64,000 bases of DNA from G963691835 sp963691835 (GCA_963691835.1 OY829383.1:868001-932000), one strand, 5' to 3'. Shown: positions 16,127 through 24,399, numbered from the stretch's first letter. Notes: generated by a model not told the origin, from the letters alone. Program-made: numbers and translations.

Positions 16127-17026
16127 ATGAAAACCGATGTTTATACCCGTGTCACCGATAAGATCATTGCCGACCTTGAGAAAGGCGAACTCACTTGGCG
16201 CAAGCCGTGGAATGCCGAGCATCTGGCCGGGCGGATAGAGCGGCCCTTGCGGCATAACGGCGTGCCGTATCAGGGGATCAATATCATCCTGCTATGGGCG
16301 GCAGCCTGCGCGCGGGAATTCACTGCGCCGCTGTGGATGACTTACAAGCAGGCCAAGCAACTCGGCGGGCATGTCCGCGAAGGGGCCAAGGGCGAGCTTA
16401 TCGTCTATGCCGAGACCTTCACCAAGACCGAGCGGGACGAGAGCGGCAAGGAAGTGGAGCAGCAAATCCCGTTCATGAAGGGCTATACCGTGTTCAACGT
16501 CGAGGAAATCGAGGACCTGCCGGAGCATTTCTATGCGCGGGCGGAGCCGGTCAATCCTGACATTGAGCGGATCGAGTCCGCTGAGCGGTTCTTTACCGCC
16601 ACCGGCGCGGAAATCCGCCATGGCGGGGACCGGGCCTATTACGCGCTTCAGCCGGACTATGTGCAGATGCCGCCTTTCGAGACGTTCCGCGATGCCGAGA
16701 GCTATTACGCCACGCTGGCGCACGAGCTAACACACTGGACGCGTCATCCCTCGCGGCTGGACCGGGATTTCGGGCGCAAGCGTTGGGGCGATGAAGGCTA
16801 CGCTCGCGAGGAACTGGTCGCGGAGCTGGGATCGGCGTTCCTGTCTGCTGACCTTGGCCTGACCCCGGAAACCAGAGAGGACCACGCCGCCTATATCGGC
16901 TCTTGGCTGGAAGTGCTGCGCAGCGACAAGCGTTTCATCTTTCAGGCTGCGCGGTTTGCGCAAGCTGCCGTCGAGCACCTGCAAGGCTATCAGCCCAAGG
17001 TGGAGAGTGAGGCCGCAGCGGCCTGA
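16127..17026 (+). CDS. ardC: ArdC-family antirestriction protein (ssDNA-binding domain plus zincin)
   Basis: A 299-residue ArdC-like protein. The N-terminal DUF1738 domain (about residues 4-120) includes YTRVTDKIIADLEKGELTWRKPW and YQGINIILLW. The C-terminal half is a metallopeptidase-like domain with TLAHELTHWTRHPSRLDRD, the HExxH-type motif here written HELTH, and EELVAELGSAFLSADLGL with the third ligand. ArdC of IncW plasmids binds single-stranded DNA and protects incoming DNA from restriction during conjugation. AGGAGAAA lies 8 bp before the ATG. Its neighbours are a relaxase and MobC-like gene, so it belongs to a mobilizable element. A terminator follows at 17036-17060. Confidence 0.88.
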   Translation: MKTDVYTRVTDKIIADLEKGELTWRKPWNAEHLAGRIERPLRHNGVPYQGINIILLWAAACAREFTAPLWMTYKQAKQLGGHVREGAKGELIVYAETFTKTERDESGKEVEQQIPFMKGYTVFNVEEIEDLPEHFYARAEPVNPDIERIESAERFFTATGAEIRHGGDRAYYALQPDYVQMPPFETFRDAESYYATLAHELTHWTRHPSRLDRDFGRKRWGDEGYAREELVAELGSAFLSADLGLTPETREDHAAYIGSWLEVLRSDKRFIFQAARFAQAAVEHLQGYQPKVESEAAAA

Positions 17027-17035
17027 GCCTAAATC

Positions 17036-17064
17036 GGCCGGACGGCTTCGCCGTCCGGCCTTTA
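17036..17064. terminator. Bidirectional terminator
   Basis: A 10-bp perfect stem GGCCGGACGG / CCGTCCGGCC with CTTCG loop lies between the convergent antirestriction and mob genes. TTTA follows on the plus side. The stop codon of the minus-strand gene (17062-17064) directly adjoins it. Confidence 0.8.
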
Positions 17065-17307
17065 CTCCGGCAAGATCACCAGTTCCGCCGTATCATTCAT
17101 GCCCATGCAGTTCCAGGCCATCAGATAGCGCCAGACATCCGAGGCGAAGGCCCGGTCCTCCGTCGTAGCGGCGTGATCAATTTCCGCATCGGCAATCCCA
17201 AGCGCTTCATGGCCGTATTCCGTTTCAAGCGCGATGGCAGCGTCCAGAACCGAGTGCTTCACCGCGATGGTCCAGAGCGTCGAGAGATCATCTTCTCCGT
17301 TCATCAC
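17062..17307 (-). CDS. Hypothetical protein, last gene of mob operon
   Basis: An 81-residue acidic soluble protein of unknown family. No signal peptide or membrane segment is visible, and there are two tryptophan-rich patches (LSTLWTIAV and VWRYLMAWNCMGM). It begins 5 bp after the relaxase stop and ends at a terminator, which supports it as a real last cistron. It may be an accessory protein of the mobilization element, but nothing in the sequence shows a function. Confidence 0.6.
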   Translation of the reverse strand: MMNGEDDLSTLWTIAVKHSVLDAAIALETEYGHEALGIADAEIDHAATTEDRAFASDVWRYLMAWNCMGMNDTAELVILPE

Positions 17308-17312
17308 TCGGC

Positions 17313-18650
17313 CTACCTTTCCGGCACCGGCCCGTCGCGCGAGCGGGAACGGCGGCGCGGACGATCTTCCGTGCGCCTGCGTTCCTTGAACGCTTCCCGG
17401 CGCGCGTTGCGCTCGGTTTCCGCCTCACGCTCCATATTCTGGAAGACCTTGGCGTCTTCGGTTAGATCGCGCGTGACGGCCTTGTTCTCTTCGCGCTGCC
17501 GCGTTCGTTCCTTCACGACCTCGCGGCGCTGGACAAGCTGGACAGCGGTAAGGGTGGTTTGTTCGGTCTTATCGCGCTCGCGCGACGCCGCTTCTTCCTT
17601 CGCATTGCGTTCAAGGGTGCGCTTGCGCTCGCCCCGTAGCCGGTCCCATATACCAAGGAGGCCACCGCGCAGGCGGGCCTGGCGTTCCTGCTCTTCCGCT
17701 GATTGGCGGCGCTTGGCCGCTTGCTGAAACGCTTCGCGTTGCGCTCGCTGGCGTTCTTTCAGCGTCGCGCGCTTGGCCTCAGCATCCTTGCGCTCGCGCT
17801 CTTCTTTCGTGGCGACCTCGCGCTGGAATTCCTCCATCCTGGCCTGCATGACCCTGGCGATCTCGCGCTTGGTATCGGCCACCGAGGGGAGCGCCGTTTC
17901 ATCGCCGAGCCGCTCGCGCACATCCTTGGTCTTGATACCGACGCGCCTGGCGATGCTGTGAACCTCTCCATGCCGGTCTACCGCCACATGGCCGCGCTTA
18001 TCGCCTTTAGCCAGCCAGTAGCCACGCTCTTGCAAAGCATGCGTAAAGGCGGCCTTGGAATCCGATATCGCCCAGGCATCCTGAAACGCCGCTTTGATTT
18101 CGCGCGGGTCTTCCTTGATGCGCCGGGCCTGTTGCCATTCGGCGAGCGTGAAGTTGCGCGGATCGCGCTGACCGCTCACGGCCAGCCCGCGCGGCATCTT
18201 CCAGCCATGCTCCAGATACAACTCGCGCGAGATATCCTGCATCTTGCGTTTGGAGTGCGGCAGCGGGATCGCCTTCATCTCTTTTACATCGATGCGACTC
18301 CAGACCGCATGCGCATGGCGGCGCACCGCGCCGTCATCCCCGCGCTTTTCGTGAAAGACGACCGCGCGGGGCTGGCCGGTCAGACCCAGCTTCGTTTCCG
18401 CTTTGTTGATAGCGTGGAAGAATGCCTCATCGCCCACGTCCGCGCCCTTGGGCGGATTGAACGACAGGGAAAACAGGAACTGGCGACATTTCGTGCCCCG
18501 GCTGATCGCATAGCTTTCCTGGAATGCGCCATCCAGATTGTCGGCCACGAAGCCGCGCAGCTCCGAGACCTCGACGCGCTCATTCTCGGTTTTCATCAGA
18601 TGCCGGGCGAGATCACGCGCCCCGCCGCGCTGGTTGCCGACGAGGATCAT
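17313..18650 (-). CDS. Relaxase / mobilization nuclease
   Basis: A 445-residue relaxase. The first 200 residues hold the nuclease domain: MILVGNQRGGARDLARHLM at the N-terminus, QFLFSLSFNPPKG, then RRHAHAVWSRID, the histidine-rich metal-binding motif III. No classical motif I tyrosine could be fixed by eye. The C-terminal half (about 260-445) is a long, very charged coiled coil rich in Arg, Glu and Lys, as in plasmid relaxases of Rhizobiales and other alphaproteobacteria. The enzyme should nick a cognate oriT in cis. Its start overlaps the MobC-like gene by 4 bp (ATGA). Confidence 0.85.
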   Translation of the reverse strand: MILVGNQRGGARDLARHLMKTENERVEVSELRGFVADNLDGAFQESYAISRGTKCRQFLFSLSFNPPKGADVGDEAFFHAINKAETKLGLTGQPRAVVFHEKRGDDGAVRRHAHAVWSRIDVKEMKAIPLPHSKRKMQDISRELYLEHGWKMPRGLAVSGQRDPRNFTLAEWQQARRIKEDPREIKAAFQDAWAISDSKAAFTHALQERGYWLAKGDKRGHVAVDRHGEVHSIARRVGIKTKDVRERLGDETALPSVADTKREIARVMQARMEEFQREVATKEERERKDAEAKRATLKERQRAQREAFQQAAKRRQSAEEQERQARLRGGLLGIWDRLRGERKRTLERNAKEEAASRERDKTEQTTLTAVQLVQRREVVKERTRQREENKAVTRDLTEDAKVFQNMEREAETERNARREAFKERRRTEDRPRRRSRSRDGPVPER

Positions 18651-19063
18651 GCCTCTGTCTCCGAGCGGAGGCCGAGCGCGCGAATCAGAAGCGCGCGCAT
18701 TTCGCGGACATCGGTGCAGGCTTCATCGAGGGCCTGACGTTCCGCTTCCCCAAGCCGCACGCGTTCGGCCTCAGCCGCCGCCAGCAGCAGAAAAAGGCAG
18801 GACACCTGTTCCGATTTACCCAGCATGCCGAGCACCTGGCCGAGCAGGGCATAATCAATCGTCGGCGTGCGGGCGGCTTTGCGCGGCGTCTCGTCATCGC
18901 CAAGCAGCTTCGCGCGGATGTAGCGTCCAAGCGGGCGGCTGCCCGCCTTGCGTTCCAGCGAGGCACGCTCTTCCGCGCTCAATCGGATCGAGAACGGAGC
19001 CGGGCGTTTGTGCTTTTTTGGGTCTGCGGATTGATCGAAGGTTTGTTTGATGGAGGAACTCAT
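18647..19063 (-). CDS. MobC-like mobilization accessory protein
   Basis: A 138-residue protein with a ribbon-helix-helix-like region (PAPFSIRLSAEERASLERKA) and GSRPLGRYIRAKLLGD, the standard MobC/plasmid mobilization relaxosome pattern. The C-terminal half is helical. It likely binds oriT and assists the relaxase. The ATG at 19063 is chosen over one 18 bp upstream because it overlaps the stop of a 39-residue reading frame in ATGA fashion, a coupling repeated at its own end with the relaxase. Confidence 0.78.
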   Translation of the reverse strand: MSSSIKQTFDQSADPKKHKRPAPFSIRLSAEERASLERKAGSRPLGRYIRAKLLGDDETPRKAARTPTIDYALLGQVLGMLGKSEQVSCLFLLLAAAEAERVRLGEAERQALDEACTDVREMRALLIRALGLRSETEA

Positions 19064-19179
19064 GGCGAGGGCTCCTCCCATTCGATGGGAGCCTCGCTAT
19101 CCAGCGCTTTTAGCTGATCTTCCCATTGTGCTAATTCTTCGAAGAGGGAGTTCAAATTGTCTCCCTCAGGCAGCACCAT
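19060..19179 (-). CDS. Small acidic protein, first cistron of mob operon
   Basis: A 39-residue frame from ATG 19179 to a TGA that overlaps the MobC-like start (ATGA). The product is acidic: MVLPEGDNLNSLFEELAQWE, then a C-terminal patch ending PIEWEEPSP. No known family is recognised. The exact 4-bp overlap on the 3' side, equal to that between the next two genes, is the main argument that it is translated. It could equally be a leader peptide that drives translation of the mobilization genes. Confidence 0.5.
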   Translation of the reverse strand: MVLPEGDNLNSLFEELAQWEDQLKALDSEAPIEWEEPSP

Positions 19180-19210
19180 AAAATCAACCGCTTAGGTGCC
19201 GCGTGAACGT

Positions 19211-19229
19211 CCTTGTCGCCTGACAAAGG
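19211..19229 (+). other. Inverted repeat, candidate oriT or operator
   Basis: CCTTGTC and GACAAAGG form a near-perfect stem (one bulged A) around GCCT, just upstream of the mob operon. An oriT is expected here, but the nick site cannot be recognised by eye; the hairpin could also be an operator. Confidence 0.25.
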
Positions 19230-19236
19230 TGAGAAC

Positions 19237-19401
19237 ATGCGACGAGCGTCCCGTACAGTCCGTGGAAAACCGGTGAAACGAGTCGTGGCCATTGCTGTGG
19301 CAGTGTTGTTTGGGTTCGCACCCTTCCCGACGACCGCCCAGACCCTTCATCCAGAAAGCGGCTCCCGGGACCTAAGCTCGGAGATCAGCGGTCGAACCTG
19401 A
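19237..19401 (+). CDS. Short secreted peptide or 5' remnant of an exported protein
   Basis: Fifty-four residues starting at ATG 19237, with AAGGTGAG upstream. The N-terminus is a convincing signal peptide: a basic start (MRRASRTVRGKPVKRV), a hydrophobic core AIAVAVLFGFAPF and a likely cleavage after TTAQ. Only some 20 residues follow before the stop, so it may be the beginning of a truncated conjugation or periplasmic protein. It is divergent from the mob operon. No family was recognised. Confidence 0.35.
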   Translation: MRRASRTVRGKPVKRVVAIAVAVLFGFAPFPTTAQTLHPESGSRDLSSEISGRT

Positions 19402-19621
19402 TGCTTGATGCGCAGGGGAGCCACCTGGAGATGCCCATAACCAAAGGGCTGTTTCGTGGATTCCGACAGCGAACATGCCCCGCGGTCCCGCTTGCGTAAT
19501 GAACTCCGGGGAGCACGTCCTACAAGAAGCCGAGACGGCGTCTGGGGAGTTGCGTGGAAAGCGCCCTCTAGTCACCATGGGCTACTCAGAACTAGGGCGC
19601 ATCAAGCGGGGAGATGACAGA

Positions 19622-19978
19622 ATGAATTGGGGGCCGATCTTGATCGCTGTTGTGCCAGCGATTTTCGCTGCGGGCGCATCTGGCTATGCGGCCTTGAAGG
19701 CTCATGACGCATCCACAAAGACCGCTCAACTCGAAACGAGAACGGTAGAACTCGTCGAGAACACACGATCAGGGACCGACTATGATTTGAGGCGCGCCGA
19801 GAGGATCCTTTCCATGGCGCAGCAAGCACATGATGAAAGCCCAGAGAAGAGCATTGCCGCTTGGTCAAAGCACTATTCAACGCTCTATGACTGCGTGAAT
19901 TTCAACTGGAACAGTTCAAGCGACACTCCGTCAGCAGATGTCGACGGAAACTTGTGTGACGAGTTATCTGGCAATTAA
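19622..19978 (+). CDS. Membrane-anchored protein of unknown function
   Basis: A 118-residue protein with an N-terminal transmembrane segment (about residues 4-24, GPILIAVVPAIFAAGASGYAA), then a short helical region KTAQLETRTVELVENTRSG and a soluble C-terminus with two cysteines. GGGGAG lies a few bases before ATG 19622. No family is recognised. The neighbouring minus-strand gene, 6 bp past its stop, also encodes a membrane protein. Both may be cargo of the mobile block. Confidence 0.5.
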   Translation: MNWGPILIAVVPAIFAAGASGYAALKAHDASTKTAQLETRTVELVENTRSGTDYDLRRAERILSMAQQAHDESPEKSIAAWSKHYSTLYDCVNFNWNSSSDTPSADVDGNLCDELSGN

Positions 19979-19984
19979 GCCACC

Positions 19985-20566
19985 CTAGGGGGCCCACAAC
20001 GCAAATAAGATCGAAGTAATCAAGGCCAGCCAAGATCCCGCGATGATCAGATAGAATCCGACATTCAGATACCGCGTTCTGGGCACGTAGTCCCACTTCC
20101 CAAGGCTCTCCACCCTGCCGGTATGTTCATCTGAGAAGTTCTCTTGGTCGAGCACGCTGGCAAGGCTCTTTCTTGCATCCTCGCCAAACTGATCAGGAAG
20201 CCTCTGCCGCAATACCTCTCTAATCTCGTCATCCAATTCCTTGTGGCGTCTCGTGACGTTCTTCAGGTTCCGGAAGAAATTATAGTTCGCGACGGCTGCA
20301 CCGATGTTGAACAACACCGCTACAGCACAGAGACTGACCAATCCGATTGTCGCCACCACGATGAGACTAGAGTCCGGGCCCATAGTCTCGACGCCCACGA
20401 CCCTCTCGAATGCGAAGCCAAGTGCGGCCGCGAGGGCGCCATTAAAGACGAGTGACGCGATCGCGAGCTTGTTGAGCTGCTCCAGGCCCTTTGTACCGAC
20501 TTCGATGCACGAGCTGTACTCAAGCAACTGATACCGGATCAGCAGTTCGATGTCCGAGGTCGTCAT
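19985..20566 (-). CDS. Multi-pass membrane protein of unknown function
   Basis: A 193-residue protein with three transmembrane helices: LAIASLVFNGALAAALGFAF near residues 37-56, a second IVVATIGLVSLCAVAVLFNI about 20 residues later, and a third VGFYLIIAGSWLALITSILF at the C-terminus. A charged cytoplasmic loop lies between helices two and three. The ATG at 20566 is preferred to one 30 bp upstream. No family is recognised. The topology resembles small helical membrane proteins found in defence and accessory islands, but no catalytic or effector domain is present. Confidence 0.55.
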   Translation of the reverse strand: MTTSDIELLIRYQLLEYSSCIEVGTKGLEQLNKLAIASLVFNGALAAALGFAFERVVGVETMGPDSSLIVVATIGLVSLCAVAVLFNIGAAVANYNFFRNLKNVTRRHKELDDEIREVLRQRLPDQFGEDARKSLASVLDQENFSDEHTGRVESLGKWDYVPRTRYLNVGFYLIIAGSWLALITSILFALWAP

Positions 20567-20654
20567 GTCGGCATCCCCCAACCCAAGCTCAATCAACCCG
20601 GCACGAGTGCATAGTTATGCAATGGTGGTCAACACTGATCGCCGCTTCCGAACA

Positions 20655-20972
20655 TCACCTCGGGATCTCAATCCCCTCTTTCTCGAAGACATCGCGGAGT
20701 TGGCGGAAGTCGGCGTCGAGGACGGCGTGTATCCCTCGGGTCGCCGCTTCCGTTACGGCGAGTCTCAGGGCTTGTTCGCGTGAGAGGACTTCCGCTTCGT
20801 AGAGCCTCTCCGAGCGGTGGATGCCGTCGCTGCGAACCACATGGTTCATGACCGCAAGCAAACCATCGCCTTTTGCGAAGTTCGGATAGACCACGCAAAT
20901 GATCACCGCGTCCGGTTTCCAGAACGGCTCGAACGGAACGATCGAAACGGCATCGTTACTGAGTGGCGGCAT
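20655..20972 (-). CDS. Hypothetical 105-residue protein, last gene of glycan operon
   Basis: A soluble 105-residue protein with no recognised domain. It begins MPPLSNDAVSIVPFEPFWKP and contains an alternating segment AVIICVVYPNF that looks like a core beta strand, followed by helices to the C-terminus. Its ATG lies inside the end of the 764-residue gene (17 bp overlap), which argues that it is a real coupled cistron. Function unknown. Confidence 0.55.
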   Translation of the reverse strand: MPPLSNDAVSIVPFEPFWKPDAVIICVVYPNFAKGDGLLAVMNHVVRSDGIHRSERLYEAEVLSREQALRLAVTEAATRGIHAVLDADFRQLRDVFEKEGIEIPR

Positions 20973-23250
20973 TGACCAATTCCGCATCTGGTTCAGAGGA
21001 AGCGGCACCGTCCATGCCGGATAACAACAACTGCGACAGGGCTTTGACATCGGACATGGCCAGCCCCCCGTAGTGCGGCCTCGTCGCGGTCAACGCCAGA
21101 AGTTCCCACGCCAGAAGATGAGCCGAAACCTCCAACTCGAACAAGCCGCGATCCTGCGCACCCGCATATCCGATGATCGTCGGTTGCCGAATGGCCATGA
21201 TCCGCCCCGGGGTGACGAACCTCATTTGCCGGATCAGGTTTCGGAACGCCGAGAACGGCCTTTTCAACTCTGTCACGGAGGCGGACACCGTCCGGGCCCC
21301 ATGGGATTCCTCAGAGAGGTGAAGTCCGGCGATCGGCAGATCATCCAGCGATCGGACGACCGACTTCTCCAGCCCTTTGACGCCTGACTCTAGCAACAAA
21401 TCGAACACGCCGTTGTCAGTCGTCTGCCAATGGGGAATGGGCATCGCCTCAAGGGCGGACGACGACAGGAATATTGTGTCCGGCTGCACGGAGAAGACGA
21501 CGCCAAAGGACTCGAAGTCAACGTAGGGTGCCGCGAAACCGCGCGCGGTCGCTGTTTCCGCACGGCCGATACGCTTGGTGAAGGATACTTCGGAGGATCG
21601 AAATCTTGGCGCCAGCTGACGATTCCAAGCACCACGGCGGGATACCGAATTATCGGAGCCGCGACCGAAGAACTCTACGGCGGCTTTCTCGAAACCCCAG
21701 CCGGGCCCAAACGCGGCGTCAGCGCATCGTTCCTTGCGGAAACGATCCATGGAAGTGAAGAAGTCTTCGTCGATCACGACATGAGGTTGCATCGTCATTA
21801 TGTCGGCGCCCATTTTCCGGGATATCGCCGTTGCGGCTGCGACACAACTGATCACGACGTTATAGGAATGAGCGACCTTGAGTTCCGCGGCATCGAAAGG
21901 CACCACAAGGATTTCGGCGACAGATGACAGGGATGAGTCTTTGAGCCTTTGCCGGATCTGCTCAACGTCTTCCGAGCTCGTGAAGATAAGAAGGACATAC
22001 GGACGCGGGTCTGCCACCACCTCCTTACGCCGCTGAAGCGCATTTGTCAGACTTGGCGCAACCAAATTGAAGAAATTATACCAATAGTCAGCGCCCCAGA
22101 CAGTGAACGTTCCAATCATTGCCGTGTCGAGAACCGAAGACTGCTCCTCCAACCCGAGCAACGTTTGCCAAATCTCCAAACTCCGTAAACGATTCTGAAT
22201 TTCTATTCTGACGATGGCGTAGTCTGGCCTATCACCATAATCAGACAGAATCCCCTGAAGAATCTCAACAATGTGAGGGAAATATTCCTTTCGGTCATTC
22301 CAAAAAATGATATCGAACAAAATTATGAAATACTGCGCCTGACCCACCCAAGAAACGTCAAATTGACTTTTGTTGTCCTTGTAGGATGTAAAGAACAAAT
22401 CCACCAAATCTCTTACCGCTGCTTGGCTTTCACCACGGCTCAAGGCAAAGTCGATGGCAGACAGGTCATTCTGCCGACCAGCAACACGGCCTGTTTTGAC
22501 GGCAATGTCCAGAATCTGCCCCGACACGTGTTTGCAGTCGTCAAACAGGCCGAGGCGCCCGGCGACCCCCGGTATCGCGTCCGGCTCAAGGACCGTCAGA
22601 CCCCGCAACGCCTCACGATATCGAGGCAGATCCTCGGCAATGTACGCCAGATCGGCCAACCGGCTGAGTATCGGCTTCGGCGCCTGCTGAACCAGCGGAA
22701 GCAATAAGTTTCGAGCGGACTGCCAATCTTGGAATGGCATTCGAATCTTCGCTGACGACACAGCGTACTCAAACTTGTCCGCGTGAATTGGATCCAGACG
22801 ATCCAGTATGGTCAAAGCTACCGAAAGTTGTCTCTTATGGTAGTATGCCGCCGCCGTCAGACCCAGTTTCTCGTCGGTCGGGTTCAATGCCATTGCGAAC
22901 GCAAAGAACGTCTCGGAAATGTAGGAATCCGTCCGGGCCGACCTGAAGGACAGGTGCTTCGCCACGATGTATTCATCGACGCCAAACTTGGCAATGTACG
23001 CCGCGACCAGGTCGGCCTGCTCTTCTCTGGAAAACTCTGACAGCCCGGGCCAGCTGTCCACCAGGGCATGCAACGCCGGCTTGAACGTCGGTTCAATTGC
23101 GAAAGCGAACGACGCACACTGGAATGCCGCATCGGTCGATCCGGATTTTTCAAGAAACCCGGCAATCGCCTTAAAGACCAGCGCATCTGCGCGGTTTGCC
23201 GGATCGCTGAGCGCCTGGCTGATCAAGCGCTTTGGGTCGTTACCGTCCAT
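20956..23250 (-). CDS. Large TPR-like protein of unknown function in glycan operon
   Basis: A 764-residue cytoplasmic protein. The first 330 or so residues are helical pairs with TPR-like spacing (for example ADALVFKAIAGFLEKSGSTD, SIYHKR-type segments and LSRLADLAYIAEDLPRYREA). The region near 420-520 alternates strands and helices (PYVLLIFTSSEDVEQIRQRL, VAEILVVPFDAAEL, YNVVISCVAAATAI, MQPHVVIDEDFF), suggesting a Rossmann-like glycosyltransferase or nucleotide-sugar fold. It is followed by a long C-terminal domain. No motif proves a reaction. It lies between a NeuD-type acetyltransferase and a 105-residue gene in a surface-sugar operon, so a role in glycan assembly is inferred from context only. 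Confidence 0.6.
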   Translation of the reverse strand: MDGNDPKRLISQALSDPANRADALVFKAIAGFLEKSGSTDAAFQCASFAFAIEPTFKPALHALVDSWPGLSEFSREEQADLVAAYIAKFGVDEYIVAKHLSFRSARTDSYISETFFAFAMALNPTDEKLGLTAAAYYHKRQLSVALTILDRLDPIHADKFEYAVSSAKIRMPFQDWQSARNLLLPLVQQAPKPILSRLADLAYIAEDLPRYREALRGLTVLEPDAIPGVAGRLGLFDDCKHVSGQILDIAVKTGRVAGRQNDLSAIDFALSRGESQAAVRDLVDLFFTSYKDNKSQFDVSWVGQAQYFIILFDIIFWNDRKEYFPHIVEILQGILSDYGDRPDYAIVRIEIQNRLRSLEIWQTLLGLEEQSSVLDTAMIGTFTVWGADYWYNFFNLVAPSLTNALQRRKEVVADPRPYVLLIFTSSEDVEQIRQRLKDSSLSSVAEILVVPFDAAELKVAHSYNVVISCVAAATAISRKMGADIMTMQPHVVIDEDFFTSMDRFRKERCADAAFGPGWGFEKAAVEFFGRGSDNSVSRRGAWNRQLAPRFRSSEVSFTKRIGRAETATARGFAAPYVDFESFGVVFSVQPDTIFLSSSALEAMPIPHWQTTDNGVFDLLLESGVKGLEKSVVRSLDDLPIAGLHLSEESHGARTVSASVTELKRPFSAFRNLIRQMRFVTPGRIMAIRQPTIIGYAGAQDRGLFELEVSAHLLAWELLALTATRPHYGGLAMSDVKALSQLLLSGMDGAASSEPDAELVNAATQ

Positions 23251-23253
23251 CTC

Positions 23254-23895
23254 CTAACGGACCTTCGCAGGCACGCCGACGGCGACGACGTCGCTTGGAA
23301 TGTTCTTTGATACCACGGCCCCAGCGCCGATGACCGAGCGCGGACCCACAGCCATACTCGGAAGGACGGTTGCGTTGGTCCCGACATAGACGGCCCGTCC
23401 GATCCGGGACGCTCCCAACAGTCTTGCGCCGGGAGCCGCATGCGCTCCATCCTCAAGGACCACGTCATGAGCGACCGTCGAGTGATTGTCGATCAGCACC
23501 ATGTCGCCTGCACTGGCGTTGTGGTAAATTGCGACGAATGCGTTTATCAGCAATCCATAGCCATGCGTGAACGTCTTCGAGACAACGGCCGTCGGGTGGA
23601 TCAAACTCGGGAGCCCGCCCCCGAGTTCGCGGATGCGCCGCCCCCAGGTCAGCCGGACGTCCGGCTGGCCGACAGCCACGTTGAAATCGAACTTTTCCCG
23701 TAGATCCGCATCCTCTATCAGGCCGAAACCACCCAGCACGGGACGTCCGCACACCTCCGACCCAACGTCCAAGGTGTCGTCCAGAAATCCATGCACCTCG
23801 ATCCCCAAATCATCACAGAGATCGATCGTGGTAGACGCCTGCTCCTTGGCAGCGAGGAAAACCATCGGTTTCTGCGACACGATCGATGCCCTCAC
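23254..23895 (-). CDS. NeuD/PglD-family sugar acetyltransferase
   Basis: A 213-residue left-handed beta-helix acyltransferase with an N-terminal Rossmann-like sugar-binding domain (PMVFLAAKEQASTTIDLCDD, then IEVHGFLDD). The C-terminal hexapeptide repeats include NASAGDMVLIDNHSTVAHDV with the catalytic histidine, IGRAVYVGTNATVLPSMAVG, and IGAGAVVSKNIPSDVVAVGV. The family acetylates sialic acid-like or bacillosamine-type amino sugars using acetyl-CoA. It follows a WbuC cupin gene by 6 bp. An internal ATG at 23865 is an alternative start. The sugar cannot be named. Confidence 0.82.
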   Translation of the reverse strand: MRASIVSQKPMVFLAAKEQASTTIDLCDDLGIEVHGFLDDTLDVGSEVCGRPVLGGFGLIEDADLREKFDFNVAVGQPDVRLTWGRRIRELGGGLPSLIHPTAVVSKTFTHGYGLLINAFVAIYHNASAGDMVLIDNHSTVAHDVVLEDGAHAAPGARLLGASRIGRAVYVGTNATVLPSMAVGPRSVIGAGAVVSKNIPSDVVAVGVPAKVR

Positions 23896-23901
23896 ACCAA
23901 C

Positions 23902-24399
23902 TCAGTTCGGTCTCATAGCCGCGTCTAGAAAGGTCCTGAGGCGGTCCGGCGTGTCGGGGCACCACGAGGGATGATCCCATTCCCCATCAACGAACGGCCC
24001 CTGGGTCACTTCGTGGAAGACTGCAAACTCGGTTTCCGGGATGACGGAATGCCAGAGCGGCTCATTCAGCCGATACATGAAGGGACGCGTGCCTTCAGAG
24101 GGACCACCCAATTGAACCCGATGGGCAACCGCCCCGATCTCGTCAAACAGAAGGATCGTCAGGAGGCCCTCCAGAACAAGGAAAGACTCGCACTTCGTCA
24201 GATGCCTGTGGGGCGCGATGAGCGTCTCACGATGCAACACGATGAGCATCTCATGAAGCGTATGCTCGTTCGCGGGATGGAGGCAGATGCGCGCCCTTCT
24301 CTTTTCGGCCGTCCGGGCGGTCTGTTTAAGGTCGTCAATCTCTTCCAATGAAACAGAGACAAACGGCCCTGTTTTTTGCCTGACGATCGCGCCGGTCAT
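23902..24399 (-). CDS. WbuC-family cupin
   Basis: A 165-residue cupin of the WbuC type. RRARICLHPANEHTLHEMLI and LIAPHRHLTKCESFLVLEG carry the metal-site histidines, followed by LTILLFDEIG and a C-terminal HEVTQGPFVDGEWDHPSW. WbuC proteins occur in O-antigen clusters, and their exact enzymatic role is poorly defined. The start overlaps the DegT stop by 4 bp (ATGA), so it is cotranslated with the aminotransferase. Confidence 0.85.
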   Translation of the reverse strand: MTGAIVRQKTGPFVSVSLEEIDDLKQTARTAEKRRARICLHPANEHTLHEMLIVLHRETLIAPHRHLTKCESFLVLEGLLTILLFDEIGAVAHRVQLGGPSEGTRPFMYRLNEPLWHSVIPETEFAVFHEVTQGPFVDGEWDHPSWCPDTPDRLRTFLDAAMRPN

